Of a stretch of DNA of 64,000 bases, positions 57,508 to 64,000 are shown in pieces. Every line of letters starts with the position of its first letter. Within the stretch, counting starts at the first letter, position 1. The translations under genes were made by a program, and so were the position numbers. Source of the stretch: Bacillus sp. NEB1478 (GTDB lineage: Bacteria; Bacillota; Bacilli; Bacillales; Fictibacillaceae); the NCBI RefSeq assembly GCF_031582965.1, contig NZ_CP134049.1, positions 2,294,001 to 2,358,000 of the forward strand, in the 5' to 3' direction. The notes beneath the pieces are model-generated. The model made no database searches and was not told the DNA's origin. It saw nothing but the letters and a program-made list of their open reading frames with translations.

Positions 57508-57624
57508 AATCCCACCTCCTTACCACGTTAATGTTTCCAACTGTGGAAAGGAATATGTAATTTAGACATTTGCAGCAAAAAAAAGCTCTGTTAATTGATA
57601 GTGTTGATAATCCTTGGAAGTCAG

Positions 57625-57730
57625 AAAATCCACTCCCTTTCCGCGGACGAACCGCCAAGCCTCCTCGCCGTACCTCCTGCGGGGTCTCGACAGCCCGCTT
57701 TTCTAGCCTGAGTGTCGTAGATTTTTTTTG
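57625..57730. repeat. GC-rich intergenic repeat element
   Basis: About 106 bp of high GC in AT-rich surroundings, with short imperfect end matches (AATCCACTC and GAGTGTCGTAGATT). It contains CACTCCCTTTCCGCGGACGA and CTGCGGGGTCTCGACAGCCC. Similar sequences recur in Bacillaceae from memory. It lies between ykuS and ykuR; no gene inside. Confidence 0.6.
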
Positions 57731-57754
57731 CCATTTCAACAACGGTGTTTAACA

Positions 57755-57790
57755 GAGCAAAAAAAAAAACAGCACAACGGCCGTTTTTTA
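57755..57790 (-). terminator. terminator after ykuR
   Basis: Minus-strand AACGGC...GCTGTT (one G-T pair) followed by a run of ten or more T. Confidence 0.65.
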
Positions 57791-58909
57791 TCGTTTACCT
57801 TTAAAAGTAAAATATTTCTTCAGTAATTCTACCGCGTGCTGGATTGCTCCCTCTTGCGGAGTTAATTTTGAATGATGAAGTCCAAAAGGTGTATCAACAC
57901 CAAGCCAAAACATGAATCCTGGTAATTTTTCTAAAAAGTAACCGTAATCTTCTCCTGTCATCGCCTCTTTGCATTCAATAACAGTTAGATTTGGCTGGTT
58001 TGCAGCAAATTCCATGAATTCTCTCGTTAATACTGATTCATTATCAACTTGACGATAGTTTGAACCATAATCAATGACAGCTTCACAATCAAAACCACTT
58101 GAAATACCATCGACCAGTGATTCAATCCTTTTTTTCACCTTTTCCATCGCTTCTGGAGAAAGTGTACGAATTGTACCTTCCAGTCTTGCATTTTCAGCAA
58201 TAATGTTCTGCTTTGTACCACCGGTAATCTTACCAATTGTCACTACAGCAGAATCAAGAGGGTCAATGTTACGTGAGATTATGGTCTGTAATTGTGTAAC
58301 AAGATGACTTCCGGCTACCACCATATCGTTGCTAAAATGGGGATAGGCTGCATGACCGCCTTTACCTTTAAGATCGATAAATAATTCAGATGTATTTGCA
58401 AATAAAAGACCTTCTTTTAAAGCAATTGTTCCGACTGGATATTCAGGAGCAATGTGAAGTGCCGTTATTTGATCAGCTTGGAAGCTTTGAAAAAGATCGC
58501 TCTCCCTCATCGGAAGTGCTCCACCTGGTCCTTCTTCTGCAGGCTGGAATATAAATAACAGGTTATCATCCAATGGATTCTCTGCAAAATGTGACAACAA
58601 ACCAATTGCTATTGTCATATGAAGATCATGTCCGCAAGCATGCATCATTCCATCATGAATAGAAGCAAACTCATAACCAGTTTCTTCGTTAATAGGAAGT
58701 CCGTCCATATCCGTCCGGTAAGCAAGAGTTTTCTTCGGGTTCTTTCCTTGGACTTTCACGAAAATACCTGTTTCCCATGTTACTATTTCAAGATGATCAG
58801 ATGGAAAAGAAGAGATGAGATCCAGCAAATACCTTTGTGTTTTAAACTCTTGAAATCCTATTTCAGGTATTCTATGCAGATCTTTCCTGATTTCTGTTAA
58901 TGGCTTCAC
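57788..58909 (-). CDS. ykuR: N-acetyldiaminopimelate deacetylase
   Basis: 373 residues, M20 metallopeptidase fold. [32 protein letters not shown] and EEGPGGALP carry the metal ligands. Releases acetate from N-acetyl-LL-diaminopimelate in the lysine pathway. GTG start at 58909 behind GAGGGG. Directly after dapH (27 bp), as in B. subtilis, which supports this call over a general aminoacylase. Confidence 0.9.
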   Translation of the reverse strand: MKPLTEIRKDLHRIPEIGFQEFKTQRYLLDLISSFPSDHLEIVTWETGIFVKVQGKNPKKTLAYRTDMDGLPINEETGYEFASIHDGMMHACGHDLHMTIAIGLLSHFAENPLDDNLLFIFQPAEEGPGGALPMRESDLFQSFQADQITALHIAPEYPVGTIALKEGLLFANTSELFIDLKGKGGHAAYPHFSNDMVVAGSHLVTQLQTIISRNIDPLDSAVVTIGKITGGTKQNIIAENARLEGTIRTLSPEAMEKVKKRIESLVDGISSGFDCEAVIDYGSNYRQVDNESVLTREFMEFAANQPNLTVIECKEAMTGEDYGYFLEKLPGFMFWLGVDTPFGLHHSKLTPQEGAIQHAVELLKKYFTFKGKR

Positions 58910-58936
58910 TTAATCTCATCCCCTCAAAAACTATAA

Positions 58937-59653
58937 TTAATCGTTTAATTGACGTAATTCTTGTTTGATTTCTGTTTTTGATTTAGTTTTTTCGTCGATT
59001 TGTTTTAGAACACGAGCAGGTGTGCCGCCTACAACTGTGTAAGGAGCTACATCCTCAATAACAATTGCTCCTGCAGCAACAACAGCACCCTTACCTACTG
59101 TAACACCTTCAAGAACAACAGCATTCGCACCGATTACTACATCATCTTCAACTACAACCGGTTTTGCTGATGGCGGTTCGATAACGCCTGCCAATACAGA
59201 ACCTGCACCAATGTGGCAGTTCTTTCCTACTGTCGCACGACCTCCAAGTACAACGTTCATATCGATCATCGTACCTTCACCGATTACAGATCCGATATTT
59301 ATTGAAGCACCCATCATGATGATAGCATTGTCTCCAATTTCAACTTGATCACGAATGATTGCGCCCGGCTCGATACGAGCTTTAATATTTTTCATATCCA
59401 GCAAAGGAATCGCTGAATTTCGACGGTCATTTTCTACTACAAAGTCTTCAATGTTCGTTTCATTCGCTTTAAGTGCAGCTTCAATTTCTTTCCACTCTCC
59501 AAATAATACTGCTGTATTGCCTGAAGGGAAAACTTTTGTTTCTTTACCGAAATCAATATTATCAAGATTTCCTTTTACGTAAACTTTTACAGGTGTTGAT
59601 TTTGTACTGTTTTGAATAAACGAGATAATCTCATTTGCATCCATCATTTTCAT
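58937..59653 (-). CDS. dapH: tetrahydrodipicolinate N-acetyltransferase
   Basis: 238 residues. N-terminal domain then left-handed beta-helix of hexapeptide repeats (about 90-225; [37 protein letters not shown]). The first step of the acetylase branch to diaminopimelate. ATG 59653 follows AGGAGGA at 9 nt and reads [12 protein letters not shown] like B. subtilis DapH. Confidence 0.96.
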   Translation of the reverse strand: MKMMDANEIISFIQNSTKSTPVKVYVKGNLDNIDFGKETKVFPSGNTAVLFGEWKEIEAALKANETNIEDFVVENDRRNSAIPLLDMKNIKARIEPGAIIRDQVEIGDNAIIMMGASINIGSVIGEGTMIDMNVVLGGRATVGKNCHIGAGSVLAGVIEPPSAKPVVVEDDVVIGANAVVLEGVTVGKGAVVAAGAIVIEDVAPYTVVGGTPARVLKQIDEKTKSKTEIKQELRQLND

Positions 59654-59722
59654 AATGCATGTCCTCCTTAAAAAAATCATTCTGTATTGTATTAAACCAC
59701 TAAATATTGAAACATTCAAACC

Positions 59723-60592
59723 TTATTCACTTATGAATTTTTGGATTAATTCCATAAACACATTTACTTGTTTCAGTTCAGAGGCCGTTCCATGATGAAT
59801 CAGCCATGTATCCCGTTTCAGTACATTTCCGGATTTATCACTTAATGGAATTTTGTACATGTCATCTTCAGGTCTAAGGCTAATCGATGGTAGAATTGCA
59901 TATCCGATGCCGTTAAGAGCCATCTGTTTACATGTTTCAATCTGATCCACAACAATTGTCTTTTGCGGGGTGGTATTAAAGTGAGTATGCCACCAGTCTT
60001 GAATTTCCTGATAGTACGTTGAATGACTTCTGAATTGAATAAATGGCTTTGTCGTTTCAGAAAGCTCTTCAATAGAAGAAATTTTCGTATCTACTAAATA
60101 AAGATGGTCCGACAAAATGTGTTCTTTGTTCCCTCTCCATTCCGGGTTTCCCCTGACGATTCCCAAATGGATTCTGTCTTCATACAAATGTTTAATGATT
60201 TCCGAACTCCAGCCAGTTATTAACGAGATATTGACGTGCGGATAAAGCTTTACGTACTCTTTTAAAACATTCGGAAGCCAGTACTGTCCAATAATTGAAG
60301 CAACCGCAAGCTTCAGTGTCCCATGTACATGCTCTGACAATGATTGCAGTTCTTCTTTCACTGCTTCTTCATTTTTTAGAACTTCATTTACAAAGGAAAT
60401 TATTTTTTCTCCAGCAGGCGTTATTGTTAGCCCTTTTTGGGATCGGATAAAAATGATTGTTCCCCAGTTGCTCTCAATTGTTTGAAGCCGTTGACTTAGA
60501 GCAGGCTGTGAAACATAAAGTCTTTCAGAAGCTTTTCTCATATTTAATTCTTGAGCAAGAACTTGTAAAATGCGGAATTCAGACAGCTGCAT
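59723..60592 (-). CDS. ccpC: LysR-type regulator CcpC
   Basis: 289 residues. Winged helix-turn-helix (about 1-60; MRKASERLYVSQPALSQRLQTIE) and a LysR ligand domain. Very close to B. subtilis CcpC (ykuM), a citrate-responsive repressor of citB and citZ. ATG start with GGGGTAAATT upstream. Next to dapH, as in B. subtilis, and divergent from the TSUP gene. Confidence 0.88.
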   Translation of the reverse strand: MQLSEFRILQVLAQELNMRKASERLYVSQPALSQRLQTIESNWGTIIFIRSQKGLTITPAGEKIISFVNEVLKNEEAVKEELQSLSEHVHGTLKLAVASIIGQYWLPNVLKEYVKLYPHVNISLITGWSSEIIKHLYEDRIHLGIVRGNPEWRGNKEHILSDHLYLVDTKISSIEELSETTKPFIQFRSHSTYYQEIQDWWHTHFNTTPQKTIVVDQIETCKQMALNGIGYAILPSISLRPEDDMYKIPLSDKSGNVLKRDTWLIHHGTASELKQVNVFMELIQKFISE

Positions 60593-60714
60593 AATTTACC
60601 CCGTTTCAAACCATAAGTTTTTCTTATTAAGTGATGCTGTTTTTTTGTAATTTTATTTAAGTATACCTTAACATAGGATAATAATGTAAACAGAAAAATA
60701 TAGGTGGTGATTTT

Positions 60715-61446
60715 ATGTACATCTTATTAATCGTCGGATTTGCAGCAACTTTTGTCGGTACTTTGGCAGGAAGCGGTGGTATGATAAATTTTCCGATTAT
60801 GCTTCTGTTAGGTGTACCTGTTCACTCTGCTATTGCAGCAAATAAGTTTGCAAATATGTTCAGTTCATTTTCTAGTTTTTTTGTACTTATCAGAAAGAGC
60901 AATACAAAACTTACACCTTACTTGTTATCTGGACTCTTAAGCTTAACAGGTGGCATAAGCGGCGGCTTAATAGCTTCTTCTATCTCCAGGAAACACTTAA
61001 CTATTATTGCATTAGTTTTATTATGCGGTGCTCTTTTTTTAACGTTCGTAAAAACAAAAAAAGATGTTACTCCGGCTAATGAAATGAAAAAACTGCCTAC
61101 TCGAGTCTATCCTTTTTTGTATGGGATCGGGGCTTATGACGGTATGTTCGGACCTGGGCAAGGGACGATGCAAATGCAATTATTCTTAAGAAACGGATTC
61201 TCATACTTACAAACTGTCTCTTTTACCCGTTTTAATACATTCTTAAGCTGTACTGGAGCTGTTTTCACTTATTTCTTTGCAGGCCACTATATGTGGAATG
61301 TGGCAATTCCTCTTACGATTGGAAGTATCTGCGGTGCACAGCTGGCAATCAGGCTTGCACCAAAACTCAACACAAAACAGGTTACAATCCTTATGAGGAC
61401 TGTAACCGTCATTTTAATTCTTCAGTTAATTTTTAAATGGGGGTAA
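60715..61446 (+). CDS. TSUP-family (TauE/SafE) membrane permease
   Basis: 243 residues, about eight transmembrane helices. Gly-rich GTLAGSGGMINFPIMLLLGVP and IGAYDGMFGPGQGTMQM are family signatures. Probably exports sulfite or an organosulfur anion; substrate unproven. ATG start behind ATAGGTGGTG. VOC gene follows 6 bp downstream, so the two form one unit. Confidence 0.85.
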   Translation: MYILLIVGFAATFVGTLAGSGGMINFPIMLLLGVPVHSAIAANKFANMFSSFSSFFVLIRKSNTKLTPYLLSGLLSLTGGISGGLIASSISRKHLTIIALVLLCGALFLTFVKTKKDVTPANEMKKLPTRVYPFLYGIGAYDGMFGPGQGTMQMQLFLRNGFSYLQTVSFTRFNTFLSCTGAVFTYFFAGHYMWNVAIPLTIGSICGAQLAIRLAPKLNTKQVTILMRTVTVILILQLIFKWG

Positions 61447-61452
61447 TTCGAA

Positions 61453-61815
61453 ATGAAAATAATTGGCGTTCATCATGTTCAATTATGTATACCTGTTGAT
61501 AAAGAGCAAGAAGCAAAAAAATTTTATAATGAAATTCTTCAGCTTCAAGAAATAGAAAAACCAGATGAACTGAAAAAGAATGGCGGAATGTGGTTCAAGA
61601 TCGGTCCACAGGAACTCCACATTGGTGTGGAACCCCAATCAATACCTAAAGGAAAACAACACCCTGCATTTTTAGTACAAGACGTTAACGAATGGCACAA
61701 CCATTTACTTGAACAAGGAGTTGTCATTCAAAAAGAAATTCCCATTCCCGGTTTTAACCGTTTTTCTATTCGTGATCCCTTTGATAACCGCTTGGAATTC
61801 ATCGAGCCCATCTAA
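61453..61815 (+). CDS. VOC-family protein (glyoxalase fold)
   Basis: 120 residues with one vicinal-oxygen-chelate domain. GVHHVQLCIPVDKEQEAKKFYNEIL, HPAFLVQDVNEWHNHLLEQG and FSIRDPFDNRLEFIEPI contain the expected metal-ligand positions. Dioxygenase, lyase or resistance roles cannot be separated. ATG start after GGGGGTAATT. Cotranscribed with the TSUP gene. Confidence 0.85.
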   Translation: MKIIGVHHVQLCIPVDKEQEAKKFYNEILQLQEIEKPDELKKNGGMWFKIGPQELHIGVEPQSIPKGKQHPAFLVQDVNEWHNHLLEQGVVIQKEIPIPGFNRFSIRDPFDNRLEFIEPI

Positions 61816-61838
61816 TTGAATGGGCTTATTTTTTTTCA
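61804..61838. terminator. terminator between VOC and CDF genes
   Basis: GAGCCCAT-CTAATTGA-ATGGGCTT followed by eight T; the stop codon of the VOC gene is inside the hairpin. Confidence 0.88.
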
Positions 61839-62707
61839 TCTTTTCCGTCTTCCGGTTCAACGTGAACTTGTATGCTTTCAACATTGTAGGCAACTTTTAT
61901 CGTATCTTCAATTTTTTCGGTAATTTCATGACTTTCAATCACATTTAATGTAGGATCTACCTTTATTGTTACATCTATGATTGCACGGTTCCCATGCCTT
62001 CTGGCTTTTAAGTCTCCTACCTTTTCAACACCATCCACATTTAAAATCTTGTCCTCCATTTCCTTTCCTTCCTCATAATCGAATCCATCAGAAAGGTTAT
62101 GTGAGGTTTCGGAAAAAATGTCCCATCCGGTTTTAATAATAATAAGACCTACAAAAACTGCAGCTGCTGGATCGAGCCATGGCAGACCAATCTGGGCACC
62201 AAAAATTCCGACAGCAGCACCAATACTTACAAATGCATCTGAACGGTTATCGAGGGCTGCTGCTCTTAATCCTTGGCTATCCGTTTCCTTCGCTACTTTT
62301 ATATTATAAAAATAAACGCCAAGCATCACGGCAGCACCAAATAATGCAATAATCGCTGCAAGTAATGATGACTCTGTTTCTATTCCTTTAAACACTTTTT
62401 TAATTGAAGATATTAATACTTGCAGACCTATCACTACCATAATAAATGAAGCTACCATTGAGGCTATCGTCTCTGCACGTAAATGACCATATGGATGATC
62501 CTCGTCTGCGGGTTTCCGGGAAATTTTCAACCCGATTAATACTGCCATAGAGGCAATAATATCTGTCGCGTTGTTTAATCCGTCTGCCAATAATGCATCT
62601 GAATGATAGAAAAAACCAGACACTAACTTTACGATTGAAAGAAAAATATATGCTCCTAAACTAATATAAACCCCGCGTTCCACTCTCTTTTGCTGATCTA
62701 AATGCAT
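61826..62707 (-). CDS. cation diffusion facilitator transporter
   Basis: 293 residues, six transmembrane helices and a C-terminal cytosolic domain. Metal-site sequences SDALLADGLNNATDIIAS and DNRSDAFVS carry the conserved Asp residues; the His-rich loop of zinc exporters is absent. Divalent metal efflux (Mn, Fe or Zn). ATG start behind GGAGAAAAGAGA. Close to B. subtilis YdfM/YeaB-type proteins. Confidence 0.88.
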   Translation of the reverse strand: MHLDQQKRVERGVYISLGAYIFLSIVKLVSGFFYHSDALLADGLNNATDIIASMAVLIGLKISRKPADEDHPYGHLRAETIASMVASFIMVVIGLQVLISSIKKVFKGIETESSLLAAIIALFGAAVMLGVYFYNIKVAKETDSQGLRAAALDNRSDAFVSIGAAVGIFGAQIGLPWLDPAAAVFVGLIIIKTGWDIFSETSHNLSDGFDYEEGKEMEDKILNVDGVEKVGDLKARRHGNRAIIDVTIKVDPTLNVIESHEITEKIEDTIKVAYNVESIQVHVEPEDGKDEKK

Positions 62708-62798
62708 TCTCTTTTCTCCTTCGTTACATGATACCTAATTAATCATAATGAAAGGTTACCGAGTGGGTCTAGAGCAATCTTTTTCCCCATAGGAAACA

Positions 62799-63545
62799 TT
62801 AGTGTTCATAGATCATTTTTCTTGTCATCCCACCATCAACCACAATGTTTTCCCCTGTAATGAAATCATTTTCGGGGTTGGCAAGAAACAGACAAGTTCT
62901 TGAAATATCCGAAGGTTTTCCTACCCTTTTTGAAAGATGCTGTTCATGATCAATATCTCTTAGATCTGAATAATCACCCGTATGAATCCAGCCAGGACTA
63001 ATTGAATTTACCGTTATCTTATCTTGTGCTAATGAGGAAGCCAGTGCATGTGTCAGGGCGACTATGCCCCCTTTTGCAGCTGCATAAGCCTCTGAATCTG
63101 GTTCTGACATAAAAGCCCTGGTCGAAGCCATATTTATGATCGTTCCACCGCTTGAACGAGACATGAATTTAGCCGCTTCTCTTGAAAATAGAAAAACGCT
63201 TCTTAAATTAGTATGTATAACTTCATCCCATTCATCTATTGATAATTCATATGGTGATTTCCACTTGGAAATACCAGCATTATTAATGACACATTGAATA
63301 CTGTGTAGCTTATCTTGTGTTTCCGCTACGGCTTTTATGATTGAATTTGGTTTTTTAACATCACATACTATGGCAATGCTTTCTGGCTCTATTTCACGAA
63401 CTTCAATTAACGTTTTATCCAGCTGGCTTTGATCAATATCCACTAAAGATGGAATCCAACCCGCTTTTGCAAAATCAATCGCCAGCTGTTTTCCGATCCC
63501 TTGTGCAGCCCCTGTGATTAGTACTGTCTTTCTATTGTTTTTCAT
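62799..63545 (-). CDS. short-chain dehydrogenase/reductase
   Basis: 248 residues. Classical SDR: TGAAQGIGKQLA (nucleotide loop), NNAG, catalytic Ser-Tyr-Lys with YAAAKGG, and the C-terminal ITGENIVVDGGM. NAD(P)-dependent oxidoreductase; substrate unknown. ATG 63545 follows GGGAGG. Confidence 0.9.
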   Translation of the reverse strand: MKNNRKTVLITGAAQGIGKQLAIDFAKAGWIPSLVDIDQSQLDKTLIEVREIEPESIAIVCDVKKPNSIIKAVAETQDKLHSIQCVINNAGISKWKSPYELSIDEWDEVIHTNLRSVFLFSREAAKFMSRSSGGTIINMASTRAFMSEPDSEAYAAAKGGIVALTHALASSLAQDKITVNSISPGWIHTGDYSDLRDIDHEQHLSKRVGKPSDISRTCLFLANPENDFITGENIVVDGGMTRKMIYEH

Positions 63546-63626
63546 TTAAGTTACCTCCCATAATTTCAGCTATATTATTCATTCCCCAGTTTTTAATTTT
63601 TTCATCAACTTTGAAAAAAATGCTAT

Positions 63627-63668
63627 AAAAAATGAAGCTGCCAACTATATTAGTTGACAGCTTTTATA
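63627..63668 (-). terminator. terminator after cotD-like gene
   Basis: Minus-strand AAGCTGTCAACTAATATAGTTGGCAGCTT hairpin followed by CATTTTTT. Confidence 0.85.
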
Positions 63669-63669
63669 A

Positions 63670-63999
63670 CTATTTTTTCCTGTAAGGTGATGAACAAGGA
63701 CAAGGTGGGTATGGAAGTTGTTGTGCTGGCAATGTTTGCGCAGGCATTGTAGATCCACAAAGATTTTGCTGTGTTGCTTGGTTGATAACGTTCGTGTTCT
63801 GAGGGAAATAATGCACATACTTATAGTTCATTTGGTTAACTTGCGTAGTTTGAGTTGGATGGATCATCGGAATATAGACATCTTGCTGATTGTATTGTAA
63901 TTGCTGATTCGTCGGACTATATTGCGCTCCCAATACTTGTGGCGGGTAGTATTGTGACGGTGACACTGGAGGATATCCACATGAAGGCTGCTGCTGCAT
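63670..63999 (-). CDS. CotD-like spore coat protein (possibly partial)
   Basis: 109 residues from an ATG at the window edge. Gln/Pro/Tyr-rich, with YIPMIHPTQTTQVNQMN and YVHYFPQNTNV, the HPT...VHYFP pattern of CotD. An inner-coat protein made in the mother cell is the expected role. Its ribosome binding site is outside the window, so the true start may lie further upstream. Confidence 0.75.
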   Translation of the reverse strand: MQQQPSCGYPPVSPSQYYPPQVLGAQYSPTNQQLQYNQQDVYIPMIHPTQTTQVNQMNYKYVHYFPQNTNVINQATQQNLCGSTMPAQTLPAQQLPYPPCPCSSPYRKK

Positions 64000-64000
64000 T

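Noticed and set aside
57500..57752. Open frames on both strands over the GC-rich element
   Set aside because: They exist because the GC-rich stretch lacks stop codons; there is no start with a good site and the sequence looks like a dispersed repeat.

Overview
The window is chromosomal DNA of a spore-forming Bacillaceae (low-GC Firmicutes). Evidence seen in the sequence: strong AGGAGG-type ribosome binding sites, frequent TTG and GTG starts, sporulation genes (ylbO/rsfA, ylbJ, ylaJ, a cotD-like coat gene), and gene order that follows the Bacillus subtilis ylb-cta-pycA-ftsW-yla-suhB-speA-pdh-rnjA-ykr/yku region almost step by step. Several insertions relative to B. subtilis (an acyl-CoA carboxylase operon beside ylbP, a crotonase beside rpmF, extra small genes in the ylb cluster) and families of intergenic repeats suggest a relative such as Fictibacillus rather than B. 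subtilis itself. That genus guess is inference. I see no phage, insertion sequence, CRISPR array, rRNA or tRNA.

Layout. 1-3.1 kb: biotin-dependent acyl-CoA carboxylase operon (carboxyltransferase cut by the window edge, biotinyl carrier, biotin carboxylase). 3.3-18.3 kb: ylbP, ylbO, crotonase, rpmF-ylbN, ylbM (tmcAL), ylbL-ylbK, ylbJ, coaD-rsmD, ylbG, ylbF (ricF), ylbE-ylbD, thioesterase, ylbC, ylbB, yugN-like. 19.3-26.6 kb: the caa3 cytochrome oxidase operon ctaB-ctaG with divergent ctaA. 26.9-31.6 kb: ftsW-pycA. 31.7-38.9 kb: ylaN, phoH-type ATPase, ylaJ, ylaI, ylaH, bipA/typA, ylaF, suhB. 39-44.3 kb: yktB, a nitronate-monooxygenase-like enzyme, speA, the SR1/SR1P dual-function RNA locus and small unknown genes. 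44.4-49.3 kb: pdhABCD. 49.8-57.5 kb: def, an EamA exporter, an intergenic region with structured repeats and a micro-ORF, rpoY-rnjA, ktrC, a 2-Cys peroxiredoxin, chaB, a CNNM/CorC-type protein, ykuS. 57.8-60.6 kb: ykuR and dapH (acetylated diaminopimelate branch) and ccpC. 60.7-64 kb: TSUP transporter, VOC protein, cation diffusion facilitator, SDR enzyme, and a CotD-like coat protein at the edge.

How the genes work together. Much of the window is central carbon and respiratory metabolism: pyruvate dehydrogenase makes acetyl-CoA, pyruvate carboxylase makes oxaloacetate, CcpC-type and CcpN/CcpA-type signals link to the TCA cycle and gluconeogenesis, and heme A synthesis plus caa3 oxidase carries out terminal respiration. 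RNase J1, RicF (YlbF), SR1/SR1P and RpoY form an RNA-turnover and transcription group. The most unusual items lie in intergenic DNA: two tandem elements at 51.44-51.74 kb that share a fold but differ in paired bases (covariation), a 27-residue very basic micro-ORF just downstream, an SR1-type RNA with a matching CcpN-like operator, a ylbH-leader-position RNA candidate, 21-bp period repeats, and a perfect 9-3-9 palindrome before ctaC.
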